A stretch of DNA of 15,253 nt from Anaerolineae bacterium (GCA_016929205.1 JAFGJF010000183.1:1-15253); one strand, 5' to 3'. Counted from the stretch's first letter, positions 1 to 8,070 are shown. Numbers and translations: made by a program. Notes: a model not told the origin generated them from the sequence alone.

Positions 1-396
1 CCATGTAGCACTGGTGCCGACCATACCAAAGCGCATCTGGCCGCCGAATTGACCTTCTTCCCCAGTGAGCGATTCAACCATTGCCGGGTGGAGCGGCAGG
101 CGCTCGTCTAAAGGGGGAAGTTCGCCGGCAGCAACCAGACCAGCCAGTATCGGTGACTCTTTGTACGCGCTCGGCGGCAGTGGGGTCGCGGTGACGACCT
201 TTTCCACTTCAACCGGCTTTTCAACAACCTTGGTGACCTCGACTTCTTCCTTGACCACCACGGTCTCTTTGACGACCTTTTCTTCGGTCACGATCTTGGT
301 GACTTCTTTTTCGATGATCTGCGGGGCCGGCGTGGCACAAGCGGCCATCAGGATGCCCACGATCACCAAAATGCTCAACAATCTGTACTTACGCAT
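1..396 (-). CDS. ABC transporter solute-binding lipoprotein, N-terminal 132 residues (partial)
   Basis: The reading frame starts at an ATG (396-394 on the minus strand) and stays open to the window edge, so the C-terminal part is missing. A GGAGGA ribosome site lies 4 nt before the start. Residues 1-20 (MRKYRLLSILVIVGILMAAC) are a lipoprotein signal peptide with lipobox MAAC, so Cys20 would be lipidated and the protein tethered outside the membrane. Residues 21-76 form a low-complexity Val/Lys/Glu linker ending VTATPLPP. The mature domain then begins with SPILAGLVAAGELPPLDERL and a GGQMRFGMVG segment. This combination is typical of Chloroflexota extracellular solute-binding proteins, most likely family 5 (peptide/oligosaccharide type). 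The LacI-family gene lies 175 bp upstream on the same strand, which suggests sugar-responsive uptake (inference). The exact substrate cannot be read from this fragment. Confidence 0.85.
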   Translation of the reverse strand, partial: MRKYRLLSILVIVGILMAACATPAPQIIEKEVTKIVTEEKVVKETVVVKEEVEVTKVVEKPVEVEKVVTATPLPPSAYKESPILAGLVAAGELPPLDERLPLHPAMVESLTGEEGQFGGQMRFGMVGTSATW

Positions 397-426
397 GTTT
401 TCCTCCTTGATTTTTAGTAAAAAGAC

Positions 427-440
427 TGTTCAAAACGAAC
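427..440. promoter_or_regulatory. Possible operator half-site upstream of the solute-binding lipoprotein
   Basis: TGTTCAAAACGAAC contains the hexamer TGTTCA, which also forms one arm of the palindrome at 1653-1665 in front of the LacI-family gene. GTTC and GAAC arms flank a 5-bp spacer. It lies 31-44 bp before the lipoprotein start. It could be a second site for the same regulator. The match is short and may be chance. Confidence 0.25.
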
Positions 441-571
441 GACGTAGGGTATTGTGGCTTTTTGAGGGTATACCTCCTTTCCAACTGTGTTATTTCTATG
501 AGGCTGTCGGGTTTCGATTCAGCTATTCAGGCTCTAGAATGCGCTGGGACTATTTTCTCCTGCCAGGTGAA

Positions 572-1594
572 CTAGCGACCTGACGGGCAAACAGATTCAC
601 GAATGACCAACTTGGTTGACAAGGTGATGGTCATCTTGGGTTGTTCCGGCGTCACTGAACGCTCGATAAGCTGCCGCACGCCAATCGCCCCCAACCAGGT
701 TTTGTGGACGTGAATGGTGGTTAGCGTCGGGGTCACTTCTCTGGCCATATCAATGTTGTCAAAACCGACTACCGACAGATCGTTGGGTACATCCAGCCCC
801 AATTCGCGCGCGCCACTGAGCACGCCCAACGCTGACATGTCATTACAGGCAAAGACAGCGGTGATGTCCGGGTGGTGGTTGAGCAACATCCGCAGGGCCT
901 CGGCGCCACTTTCTCGGTTTAGGCCTGAAGGTTGGATGTAAGTCTCTTGAATGTGGTGTTTGGTGAGGGCCTGGCAGTAACCGATCTTGCGTTCCTGAAC
1001 GCTGGGTGGACACTTGTCGCGCCAGCCAATAAGGCCGATCTTGGTGTGTCCCTGTTCGATCAAATACTCAATGGCAGCCATCGCTGCGGGTGTATTATCG
1101 ATCACGACGCTGTCGAAGGACAGGTTGGGCGCGTAGCTGTCTACAAGGACGATGGGTACGTCGATGTGGCGTTGAAAGATGTCGACTGTCTCTTCAATAA
1201 ACGTCCCGGCCAGGATCAGGCCGTCAACGTGCTGCTCGTTGATCATGGCCGGCCAGATGATCGGATGATTGGACGCGTCCACTTCAACGCTGGTGTACAT
1301 CAGACTGATCTGGCGTTTGCTGCATTCGCTTTCGACGCCAACCTGGATGTATGAGTAAAAGGGATTGATTTCGGCCGGATAACCCAGATCGTGCTTGGTC
1401 AACAGGCCAATGACTTTGAGTGGGTTATTGTGATTGGGTGTGTCTTTGATGGGATAACCCAAGGTTTTTGCTGCATCGAGGACGCGAGCACGCGTCTCTT
1501 GTGCGACATTGGGGCGGTTGTTTAATGCCTGGGAGGCCGTTCCGATAGATACACCGGCTAATTCTGCGACCTCGCGCAAAGTAGAAGATGCCAT
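572..1594 (-). CDS. LacI-family transcriptional regulator
   Basis: This is a 340-residue protein, the normal LacI/GalR length. Residues 5-24 (TLREVAELAGVSIGTASQAL) are the N-terminal helix-turn-helix, followed by NNRPNVAQETRARVLDAAKTLGYP, the usual end of the DNA-binding domain. The hinge is unusual: instead of the common PN..AR.L pattern it reads PNHNNPLK. Residues 60-335 match a periplasmic-binding-protein-like effector domain, with NPFYS near the start, a VDGLIL strand, FACNDMSALGVL and VVGFDNIDMA. The effector is therefore probably a small carbohydrate. The ribosome site before the ATG is weak (AGAAAG). A consensus promoter and two palindromes lie just upstream, suggesting autoregulation. 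The lipoprotein gene downstream on the same strand is the likely target (inference). Confidence 0.95.
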   Translation of the reverse strand: MASSTLREVAELAGVSIGTASQALNNRPNVAQETRARVLDAAKTLGYPIKDTPNHNNPLKVIGLLTKHDLGYPAEINPFYSYIQVGVESECSKRQISLMYTSVEVDASNHPIIWPAMINEQHVDGLILAGTFIEETVDIFQRHIDVPIVLVDSYAPNLSFDSVVIDNTPAAMAAIEYLIEQGHTKIGLIGWRDKCPPSVQERKIGYCQALTKHHIQETYIQPSGLNRESGAEALRMLLNHHPDITAVFACNDMSALGVLSGARELGLDVPNDLSVVGFDNIDMAREVTPTLTTIHVHKTWLGAIGVRQLIERSVTPEQPKMTITLSTKLVIRESVCPSGR

Positions 1595-1652
1595 ACGTTT
1601 TGCTTTCTGAATTTCAACGACGACGTGAAAAATTCGATGAAACTATGGCGCT

Positions 1653-1665
1653 TGTTCAGTGAACA
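1653..1665. promoter_or_regulatory. Perfect palindrome at the LacI-gene transcription start, candidate operator
   Basis: TGTTCAGTGAACA is a perfect 6-1-6 inverted repeat. It covers the expected start point of the minus-strand promoter at 1671-1698, so a repressor bound there would block initiation. Autorepression is common for LacI-family genes. The odd-length spacing differs from the usual even LacI operator with a central CG. Confidence 0.5.
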
Positions 1666-1670
1666 TTTCA

Positions 1671-1698
1671 ATTATATACAAAAAAAACAGTTTGTCAA
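1671..1698 (-). promoter_or_regulatory. Sigma70-type promoter of the LacI-family gene
   Basis: On the minus strand TTGACA (1698-1693) and TATAAT (1676-1671) are both exact consensus hexamers, separated by 16 bp with a run of T in the spacer. The predicted start is near 1664, leaving a leader of about 70 nt. Confidence 0.8.
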
Positions 1699-1707
1699 AT
1701 CGACAAA
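1691..1707. promoter_or_regulatory. Inverted repeat over the -35 box, second candidate operator
   Basis: TTTGTC and GACAAA form a 6-5-6 inverted repeat that includes the -35 hexamer of the LacI-gene promoter. Its centre lies 40 bp from the centre of the palindrome at 1653-1665, about four helical turns. The arms differ in sequence from that palindrome, so it may bind another protein. Confidence 0.35.
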
Positions 1708-1832
1708 TGGGTAGGGCGACTGTCTCAGTCCCGGTTGATGTCACATTGTCGCCCCTGGTGGCATATAGCTAGTAGAAAAGGATGCCAGCGGTTACGTGGG
1801 CTATAGTTGTGGGCAAAGAGAAAGGTTTTCAG

Positions 1833-2774
1833 GTGGATTCTTTTGACAGTGTTCAACGACGTTATTGGACGGCGCTGGACGCCGTGGTTGCCAGGCTGGA
1901 ACAGGATCGGTACGTACTGGCTGTCGTCCTATATGGCAGCCTGGCGCGGGGAGAGGCGTGGGACAAATCGGATATCGATCTCACGATCATTGAACAGGAT
2001 GGACTCAAGCAGGATACGCGCTCTACTTGGTTGGTGCAGGATGGGATCAATATTTTTGCCACAGTGATCTCGCGCAACCGTTTCAAGCGCGAGCTGGAGG
2101 GAGCGTTGCAGGGATCGATCGTGCATTCAATCCGTTCCCAGAGCAAGCTCTTGTTTAGCAAAGACGCATCGATCGTGGCGTGGTTCGAGGAAAGCGAGCG
2201 CATTGGTGCCCGCGATCAGGACATGCAACTGTTGCGCGCAGCATCTGTGGTGCCTTACTATGTGGAAAAGGCACAAAAGTGGTTCTGTGCCAAGCACGAT
2301 CTCGATTATTGTTTTTTGTGGATCATGTACGTGGTGAACAACCTGGCACGGGTGGAGGTGGTGCTGAATGGAGAAGCGCCCGGACGGGAAGCGATTCACC
2401 AGGCACTCAAGATCAATCCCGCTTTCTTTGATGCCGTCTATGTCGACTTGATTCACGGCCCCAAGAGCGAGGAGCAAATCCGGCAAGCACTGGACATGAT
2501 CGATGCATATCTGGTGGAGCGTGCACATCGTCTGTTCAAGCCGGTGCTGGACTACCTGGCGGAGGCCAATGGCCTGTGCACGGCGTCGGACCTCGATATG
2601 CATTTTCGGAAAAAGGTCCAGACCAGCACCCTGGCTGGCGTCTATGAGTGGTTGGCAGACAAACAGATTATTGAAAAACTGGCTGCGCCGCTGAGATTGA
2701 CGAAAAAGAGTCAGGTTGTGCTTGAAGAGCCGGCTTACTTTTACGATCCAGAACCTGACTGGGAGGAGGTATAG
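1833..2774 (+). CDS. Nucleotidyltransferase-domain protein with C-terminal winged-helix-like region
   Basis: With the GTG start at 1833 the product is 313 residues. AAAGG lies 7 nt upstream of this start. The alternative ATG at 1782 has its AAAAGG directly abutting the start codon, a poor spacing. Residues 33-50 ([18 protein letters not shown]) are the hG[GS]..RG...SDID signature of Pol-beta-like nucleotidyltransferases, with the metal-binding Asp pair about D47/D49. A third catalytic acid is not obvious: the expected strand reads INIFATVI. The middle, about 130-235, is all-helical. The last 70 residues (from about [11 protein letters not shown] to LRLTKKS) look like a winged helix. The TAG stop overlaps the uvrA GTG start by one base, so translation is coupled. 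The substrate is unknown; transfer of a nucleotide to a protein, drug or tRNA are all possible. I see no convincing promoter for it in 1711-1832. Confidence 0.8.
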   Translation: MDSFDSVQRRYWTALDAVVARLEQDRYVLAVVLYGSLARGEAWDKSDIDLTIIEQDGLKQDTRSTWLVQDGINIFATVISRNRFKRELEGALQGSIVHSIRSQSKLLFSKDASIVAWFEESERIGARDQDMQLLRAASVVPYYVEKAQKWFCAKHDLDYCFLWIMYVVNNLARVEVVLNGEAPGREAIHQALKINPAFFDAVYVDLIHGPKSEEQIRQALDMIDAYLVERAHRLFKPVLDYLAEANGLCTASDLDMHFRKKVQTSTLAGVYEWLADKQIIEKLAAPLRLTKKSQVVLEEPAYFYDPEPDWEEV

Positions 2775-5638
2775 TGCGAGATACGATCGATGTAAAGGGT
2801 GCCAAGGAACATAACCTCAAAAACGTTGACGTCGAGATCCCGCGCAATCAACTTGTCGTCATCACCGGCGTCAGCGGCTCGGGCAAGTCGTCGCTGGCGT
2901 TTGACACGGTGTATGCCGAAGGGCAACGGCGGTTTCTAGAGTCGTTGTCGGCGTATGCCAAAAAGTTTGTTTCACAGTTGAAAAAGCCGAATGTGGATTT
3001 TGTAACCGGGCTGTCTCCTGTGATCTCGATCGAGCAAAAGACGACGAATCGTAACCCACGCTCAACCGTCGGCACGATGACGGACATTTATGATTATTTG
3101 CGGATGTTGTTTGCGACGGTTGGTGTCGCACACTGCCCTTACTGCGGGCGTGAGGTGCCAATCAGATCGAGTAAACAGATGCTGGAACGCTTGCTCGCGC
3201 TGCCCGAGGAAACTGAGGTCGAAATCCGAGCGCCGGTGTTCAAGTTCTACGGCGAGGATTACGCCTACCTGCTGGATGATCTGCGCACCAAGGGCTATCG
3301 TCGGATCTATGTCGACGGCCAATTGTGCGACGCTAGCAAGGACTTGGACTTGGATGAGGCCAAGACGTACCAGCTTGACATCCTGGTGGATAGATTTGTG
3401 ATCAAGGGTGATATGGATCGCCAGGTTTTGGCTTCGCTCGATCACGGGCTGCTCGTTGGGGAAGGCTTTATCAGCTTGCATCTCGTGACCCTGCTCACCG
3501 ATCATAACGGGTCATTTTACGCGGACTTGGCCTGCCCCGAACACGGCGTGGTGATGGGTGAGCTGGAGCCGCAGTATTTTAGCTTTAACCTGCCTTCCGG
3601 GAGCAGTTCGTGCGTCACTTGCTTGGGCATGGGAACCTACCGACAGGTTCACCCCGATCTGCTCGTACCCGATAAAAGTCGCAGCATCAAAAGTGGGGCG
3701 TTCATTCCGGCGGCGTTCAAGTATGACAAGAATTTGTGGGACGGGCGGATTATGTACAGCCTGGCCCAACACTATGGGTTCAGCCTGGATACGCCTTTTG
3801 AGGAATTGGGAGCAGATATTGTTGACATCCTGTTCTATGGCAATGGGGGAGTCCGGTTCCCGGTCGTCTTGCCAGAGGGTGCGGCGTCGGGCGAACAACA
3901 CGTGGGGCGAATGGTCAGTTTTGGCGGTATTATCAACCGCATTGAGCGTCGTTACCGCCGTTATCGCAAAGAAGGCACGCAGCACACGTGGGTGGAAGAG
4001 TGGCTCAAACGGGTGATGGTCGAATATGTATGCCCCGACTGCGGTGGCAAGCGACTCAAGTGGCAGCGTTTCCTGGTCACGATCGATGACGAGACGATCC
4101 ACGATGTGAGCGAAATGCCGCTGCAGCGGCTGATCGATTTCTTGCAACAGATCCCGATGCCGCAAAAGAAAAAAAAGGCGGGGGTTCAGATCGCCAACGA
4201 GATCGTGCGTCGCGTGCGCCTGCTGCTCGATATCGGATTGGATTACCTGATGTTGAATCGTCGTGCCGACACGCTTTCCGGCGGCGAGTCGCAGCGCGTT
4301 CGGTTATCTACCCAGATCGGTTCGGAACTGATGGGAATGCTTTACGTACTCGACGAGCCCAGCATCGGCCTGCATCCTAAAGACAATGTCAAGATGATCG
4401 ATACCTTGAGGCGGCTACGGGACATGGGTAACTCGGTCATTGTCGTCGAACACGACGAGACGACGATGCGCGCAGCCGATCATATCATTGAGCTTGGCCC
4501 TGGTCCTGGCTTGCACGGCGGCAAGATCGTTGCTCAAGGGAGGATCGATGACATTCTGGGCGATCCGGTCTCGTTAACCGGTCAGTACTTGCGCGGTGCA
4601 CGACGGATTTCCATACCCAAAGCGCGGCGCAGCCCTAACTGTAAAAGTCTAGTCGTCCGTGGCGCACAGCAAAACAACTTGCGTGGGATTGATGTCACAA
4701 TCCCGTTGGGTGTGTTTACCTGTGTAACTGGCGTTTCCGGCTCGGGCAAGAGCAGCCTGGTCCACGAGATACTCTACAAAAAACTCTATTCGATCTTTCA
4801 CGACAGCCGGGTACTGCCGGGCCGGCACGAAGCGATTGAAGGCATCGAGTACATCAGCGATGTGATCCACATCGATCAGTCGCCAATCGGCCGCTCGCCA
4901 CGTTCCAACCCGGCAACCTATATTGGCATTTACGACGCGATCCGTCGGCTCTTTGCTCGCACACCGCAAGCGCAGGCTCGCGGCTATACAGTTTCACGCT
5001 TTAGTTTCAACGTCAAGCAGGGGCGCTGTGAAGAATGCGGCGGTGAGGGCGTGCTCAGAACCCACTTGCAACTGATGGCCGATGTCGAGACAATATGTCC
5101 GGTTTGCAAAGGAGCGCGGTATAACGAGGAAACGCTCGAGATCGTGTACAATGGGAAAAACATCGGCGAGGTATTGGATATGTCGATCGAAGAAGGGAGT
5201 GCCTTTTTCGTCGATCAGCGAGCGATCCATCACAAGCTGCACATTATGGACGAGTTGGGCCTGGGGTATCTACAGTTGGGCCATCCGGCGACGCATCTCT
5301 CCGGCGGGGAAGCACAGCGCGTCAAACTGGCTCACCAATTGGGCAAGATCAAGCATGGCAAACACAATCTGTACATTCTCGACGAGCCGACGACTGGCCT
5401 GCACTTGGCTGATATTCAAAGGCTGCTGGACAGCCTGAATCGGCTGGTGGATGCAGGGCACACCGTGGTGGTGATCGAACATCATATGGATGTGATCAAG
5501 GCCGCCGACTGGATCATCGACCTGGGACCGGAAGGAGGCGACGCCGGCGGGCGTATCGTTGCTCAGGGCGCACCGGAGCAGATTGCCCAAGTGCCAACAA
5601 GTTACACCGGGCGATATCTGAAGCGTATCCTGATTTGA
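2774..5638 (+). CDS. uvrA: UvrA, excinuclease ABC subunit A (divergent form)
   Basis: UvrA is the damage-sensing ATPase of nucleotide excision repair; it scans DNA and loads UvrB. At 954 residues the length is typical. The first ATPase half has Walker [10 protein letters not shown] (32-40), [15 protein letters not shown], signature LSGGESQRV (501-509) and Walker [12 protein letters not shown]. The second has Walker A (653-661), the DNA-binding zinc finger C752/C755/C775/C778, signature LSGGEAQRV (842-850) and [10 protein letters not shown]. Two features differ from classical UvrA. The first zinc site is C254..H257/C280..C283, with His in place of the second Cys. The segment after the C-terminal zinc pair reads HLQLMADVE rather than the usual MHFLPDVYV-like sequence. 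It may therefore be a paralogue rather than the main UvrA. The start is GTG at 2774, with GGGAGGAGG at 2761-2769. It overlaps the upstream nucleotidyltransferase gene by one base. Confidence 0.95.
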   Translation: MRDTIDVKGAKEHNLKNVDVEIPRNQLVVITGVSGSGKSSLAFDTVYAEGQRRFLESLSAYAKKFVSQLKKPNVDFVTGLSPVISIEQKTTNRNPRSTVGTMTDIYDYLRMLFATVGVAHCPYCGREVPIRSSKQMLERLLALPEETEVEIRAPVFKFYGEDYAYLLDDLRTKGYRRIYVDGQLCDASKDLDLDEAKTYQLDILVDRFVIKGDMDRQVLASLDHGLLVGEGFISLHLVTLLTDHNGSFYADLACPEHGVVMGELEPQYFSFNLPSGSSSCVTCLGMGTYRQVHPDLLVPDKSRSIKSGAFIPAAFKYDKNLWDGRIMYSLAQHYGFSLDTPFEELGADIVDILFYGNGGVRFPVVLPEGAASGEQHVGRMVSFGGIINRIERRYRRYRKEGTQHTWVEEWLKRVMVEYVCPDCGGKRLKWQRFLVTIDDETIHDVSEMPLQRLIDFLQQIPMPQKKKKAGVQIANEIVRRVRLLLDIGLDYLMLNRRADTLSGGESQRVRLSTQIGSELMGMLYVLDEPSIGLHPKDNVKMIDTLRRLRDMGNSVIVVEHDETTMRAADHIIELGPGPGLHGGKIVAQGRIDDILGDPVSLTGQYLRGARRISIPKARRSPNCKSLVVRGAQQNNLRGIDVTIPLGVFTCVTGVSGSGKSSLVHEILYKKLYSIFHDSRVLPGRHEAIEGIEYISDVIHIDQSPIGRSPRSNPATYIGIYDAIRRLFARTPQAQARGYTVSRFSFNVKQGRCEECGGEGVLRTHLQLMADVETICPVCKGARYNEETLEIVYNGKNIGEVLDMSIEEGSAFFVDQRAIHHKLHIMDELGLGYLQLGHPATHLSGGEAQRVKLAHQLGKIKHGKHNLYILDEPTTGLHLADIQRLLDSLNRLVDAGHTVVVIEHHMDVIKAADWIIDLGPEGGDAGGRIVAQGAPEQIAQVPTSYTGRYLKRILI

Positions 5639-5662
5639 CCATTTCCGAATTCCGAGTATAAT
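5635..5662 (+). promoter_or_regulatory. Sigma70-type promoter of the ABC-F leader
   Basis: TTGACC (5635-5640), a 16-bp spacer and exact TATAAT (5657-5662). The -35 hexamer overlaps the uvrA stop codon (TGA, 5636-5638). The start would be near 5669, giving a leader of about 235 nt before the ABC-F gene. Confidence 0.75.
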
Positions 5663-5702
5663 TGATTCGTTCGGTATTTCATCAACTATGGAGTTGGACC
5701 AG

Positions 5703-5765
5703 ATGCACGATCACAAGGGCTATCACAATCCTATCAGCGCTGCAGTGGAGGATGCCTTGTATTAA
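5703..5765 (+). CDS. 20-codon leader peptide upstream of the ABC-F gene
   Basis: An ATG at 5703 opens a 20-codon frame, MHDHKGYHNPISA then AVEDALY, ending in TAA (5763-5765). GGAG at 5690-5693 lies 9 nt upstream. The frame sits between a strong promoter and two intrinsic terminators in front of an ABC-F ATPase gene, the usual place for a regulatory leader ORF. Its stop codon directly abuts the first strand of a possible antiterminator (5766-5773). A ribosome stalled within the frame could leave that strand free to pair, while one reaching the stop would cover it. I do not recognise the peptide, and its coding status rests on position and ribosome site. Confidence 0.6.
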   Translation: MHDHKGYHNPISAAVEDALY

Positions 5766-5808
5766 TGCGCCTGGTTGATGTTTAGTTATGTCAAGAAGCG
5801 TGGGCGCA
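5766..5808 (+). promoter_or_regulatory. Candidate antiterminator helix in the ABC-F leader
   Basis: TGCGCCTG (5766-5773), directly after the leader-ORF stop codon, can pair with TGGGCGCA (5801-5808): six Watson-Crick pairs and two G-U pairs. This uses most of the left arm of terminator 1 (5798-5804), so the two folds exclude each other. A second pairing, CATCAAC (5680-5686) with GTTGATG (5774-5780), flanks the leader ORF and may be part of the same switch. Confidence 0.5.
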
Positions 5809-5827
5809 AGATCCCGCGCTTTTTTGT
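5794..5827 (+). terminator. Intrinsic terminator 1 in the ABC-F leader (attenuator)
   Basis: GCGTGGG (5798-5804) pairs with CCCGCGC (5813-5819), seven pairs including one G-U, with an 8-nt loop and then TTTTTTG. It lies 32 nt after the leader-ORF stop and 80 nt before the ABC-F start. Confidence 0.75.
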
Positions 5828-5849
5828 TTCATAGCCCAGTTGGAACAAC

Positions 5850-5887
5850 AAACCGTGAGCGCACACAAGCTCGCGGTTTTTTGTTTT
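5850..5887 (+). terminator. Intrinsic terminator 2 in the ABC-F leader
   Basis: AAACCGTGAGC (5850-5860) pairs with GCTCGCGGTTT (5869-5879), eleven pairs including one G-U, with loop GCACACAA, followed by TTTGTTTT. It is in tandem with terminator 1 and ends 16 nt before the ABC-F start codon. Confidence 0.75.
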
Positions 5888-5903
5888 CAGAGAGGGTAGG
5901 ACG

Positions 5904-7901
5904 ATGTCAATTCTTACATTTCACAATCTCGGCCAATCGTTTGGCGCGGTAGATATTTTTGGTGGGCTGGGTGGCGACATTCCACGTGGTGCCAAAATTG
6001 GCCTCGTCGGGCCAAATGGGATTGGTAAAACGACGCTGCTGCGCATCCTGGTGGGGGTGATCAGGCCGACATCAGGTAACGTCTATATTGCCAAGGGAAC
6101 GCGCGTCGGCTATTTGCAGCAAGAGGCCGTGGATGCTTTTGTCGATCACGAAAACAGTGTGTACGCCGAGATGCTCACCGTTTTTGCCGATCTACTGGCC
6201 CAAGCGGACAAACTGCGCCGGATGGAAGGCGAAATGGCCCAAGGTGACGTATGTGATGCGCTTATGCAGCGCTATGGTACTGCGCAAGAGGCGTTTGAGC
6301 TGGCCGGAGGCTATGACTACGAGGTGCGCATCCAGCAAGTGCTGACCGGTTTGGGGTTTGACGGGCAGCAACAGCGTATGCCGTTGAGCCATTGCAGCGG
6401 TGGACAAAAGACGCGTGCTCTGTTGGCTCGTTTGCTGCTGGAAAAGCCGGATCTGTTGATCCTCGATGAACCAACCAATCATCTCGATGTCGAGGCGGTG
6501 GAGTGGCTGGAAGGGATGCTGCATGCCTGGGAAGGCTCGCTTTTGATCGTCAGTCACGACCGCTATTTCCTGGATCGTGTGGTGAGTGTGATATGGGAGA
6601 TGACACGCGGCGGGATGGAGAGCTATCGCGGTAACTATACGGCTTATTTGCGCCAGCGCGAAGAGCGCTGGATTCGTCGCGATAAGGCATTTGCGGCAAC
6701 CCGTGAGTATTTCCTAAAAGAACTGGATTACATCAAGCGCAATATTGTTCGCGATAGTACTACGGCACAAGCGCAAGGACGGCTGCGGCGTTTGGTTCGC
6801 GGCGTTAAAGCCGTCGAGTTGGCTGGACCTCAGGCGCTGGAAAAAAGCTGGCTACGTTTCACCGAAGAATGGGAGGTGTCCAAAACCAAGTGGAATGTGG
6901 CCGAGGTCGAACAGCGTATCAAGGCTTTGCAGAACCCAAATCCGCGCCACCACCAGCTCAAAATGCGTCTCCATACCGCTCGACGTGGTGGAAACATTGT
7001 TCTACGCACTCGAGATCTAGAGATCGGATATCCCAAGACGTCGCTGTTCAAGGCAGACGATATCGAGTTGCTGCGGTGCGAATGCGCAGCGCTCATTGGT
7101 CCCAATGGTACGGGCAAGTCGACTTTTTTACGTGCGTTGGTTGGCGAGATCGATGTGCTGAGCGGTGAGATCTGCCTTGGGGCAAATATGCAGATCAGTT
7201 ATTTTGCCCAAGCCTATGAGGCTTTGAATCCGGACCAACCTGTTTTGGATGAGCTGTTGTCACATCGAAATATGCCGGTGGGTGAGGCGCGGGATCATTT
7301 GGCGCGTTTTATGTTCAGAGAAGATGATGTATTCAAGCCGGTGTGTGCGCTCAGCGGTGGTGAACGCAGCCGTCTGGCGCTGGCTGTGCTGGCACTACAA
7401 AAGGGGAATCTGTTGGTGCTTGACGAGCCAACCAACCATTTGGATATTCCAGCGCAGGAGGTGTTGCAGGAGGTGTTGCAGCAATTTGGGGGTACGATTT
7501 TGATGGTTTCGCACGATCGTTACTTGATCGACAAGCTGGCGACGCAAATCTGGGAACTGCGTGATGGGTATCTAGACGTTCACAAGGGTGATTATCAGTC
7601 GTTTCTTGCTTCTCGACAGCAAGTGCAGGCATATGCCAGGCAAGAGAGAGCGCGCGGTCATGGTGACGAGCCGCGGGGTGTTGCGTCAACCGGTCAGGAT
7701 CAAGATCTGAACAAGGCCATCGCGCACGCTGAAAAAATGATCGCCCAGGCGGAGCATACTTTGCAACAACTTGGCCAAGATCTGCTTGTGGCCACCGAGG
7801 CCCAAGCGTGGGAGCGGGTGCATGCGTTGGACCGGGAGTACCAGGATGCACAGTCGCAGCTTGAAAAGTTGATGATGCAATGGGAAGCGTTGTGTGACTA
7901 G
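5904..7901 (+). CDS. ABC-F family ATPase (ribosome-associated, possible antibiotic-protection factor)
   Basis: The 665-residue protein has two ATP-binding cassettes and no membrane segments, as ABC-F proteins do. Cassette 1: Walker A GPNGIGKTT (36-44), signature CSGGQ (164-168, Cys instead of Leu), DEPTNHLD (188-195). Cassette 2: Walker A GPNGTGKST (399-407), LSGGE (483-487), DEPTNHLD (507-514). The inter-domain linker, about 250-360, is charged and helical; in this family it reaches toward the ribosomal P-site tRNA. Residues 600-665 form a C-terminal coiled coil like those of Uup-type members. ABC-F proteins act on the ribosome, some as translation factors and some by displacing peptidyl-transferase-centre antibiotics. 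The attenuator-like leader favours an inducible resistance role (inference). The ribosome site is AGAGGG shortly before the ATG. Confidence 0.93.
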   Translation: MSILTFHNLGQSFGAVDIFGGLGGDIPRGAKIGLVGPNGIGKTTLLRILVGVIRPTSGNVYIAKGTRVGYLQQEAVDAFVDHENSVYAEMLTVFADLLAQADKLRRMEGEMAQGDVCDALMQRYGTAQEAFELAGGYDYEVRIQQVLTGLGFDGQQQRMPLSHCSGGQKTRALLARLLLEKPDLLILDEPTNHLDVEAVEWLEGMLHAWEGSLLIVSHDRYFLDRVVSVIWEMTRGGMESYRGNYTAYLRQREERWIRRDKAFAATREYFLKELDYIKRNIVRDSTTAQAQGRLRRLVRGVKAVELAGPQALEKSWLRFTEEWEVSKTKWNVAEVEQRIKALQNPNPRHHQLKMRLHTARRGGNIVLRTRDLEIGYPKTSLFKADDIELLRCECAALIGPNGTGKSTFLRALVGEIDVLSGEICLGANMQISYFAQAYEALNPDQPVLDELLSHRNMPVGEARDHLARFMFREDDVFKPVCALSGGERSRLALAVLALQKGNLLVLDEPTNHLDIPAQEVLQEVLQQFGGTILMVSHDRYLIDKLATQIWELRDGYLDVHKGDYQSFLASRQQVQAYARQERARGHGDEPRGVASTGQDQDLNKAIAHAEKMIAQAEHTLQQLGQDLLVATEAQAWERVHALDREYQDAQSQLEKLMMQWEALCD

Positions 7902-7954
7902 ATCGTATGGAAGTTGCTAGAGTATAGGTGGATTGTGTGGATAGGCTGGGTTGG

Positions 7955-7988
7955 ACGAGGTGTACGCCAGAGCGTACACCTCGTTTTG
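7955..7988 (+). terminator. Intrinsic terminator after the ABC-F gene
   Basis: ACGAGGTGTACGC (7955-7967) and GCGTACACCTCGT (7972-7984) form a perfect 13-bp stem with loop CAGA, followed by TTTG. It is the strongest hairpin in the window. Confidence 0.85.
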
Positions 7989-8009
7989 TATGGTATATGG
8001 AAACATTCT

Positions 8010-8035
8010 CCAAAAGACCTGAATCTTTGGTTTTT
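8010..8035 (+). terminator. Weak second terminator before the sigma operon
   Basis: CCAAAAGA (8010-8017) pairs with TCTTTGG (8024-8030) with one bulged A, followed by TTTTT. The stem is AT-rich and therefore weak. It lies directly before the sigma-operon promoter and may help to insulate it. Confidence 0.35.
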
Positions 8036-8040
8036 CGAAC

Positions 8041-8070
8041 TTGCACGCCGTGAGTGGTGTCATGTACAAT
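8041..8070 (+). promoter_or_regulatory. Sigma70-type promoter of the sigma/mini-polymerase operon
   Basis: TTGCAC (8041-8046), an 18-bp spacer and TACAAT (8065-8070). The start would be near 8077, about 74 nt before the sigma-factor ATG. If correct, the operon is transcribed at least partly by the normal RNA polymerase. Confidence 0.6.

Noticed and set aside
65..583. 172-residue plus-strand open frame at the left end
   Set aside because: Its Thr/Ser/Val-rich first half is the reverse complement of the Val/Lys/Glu linker of the lipoprotein; no ribosome site or domain supports it.
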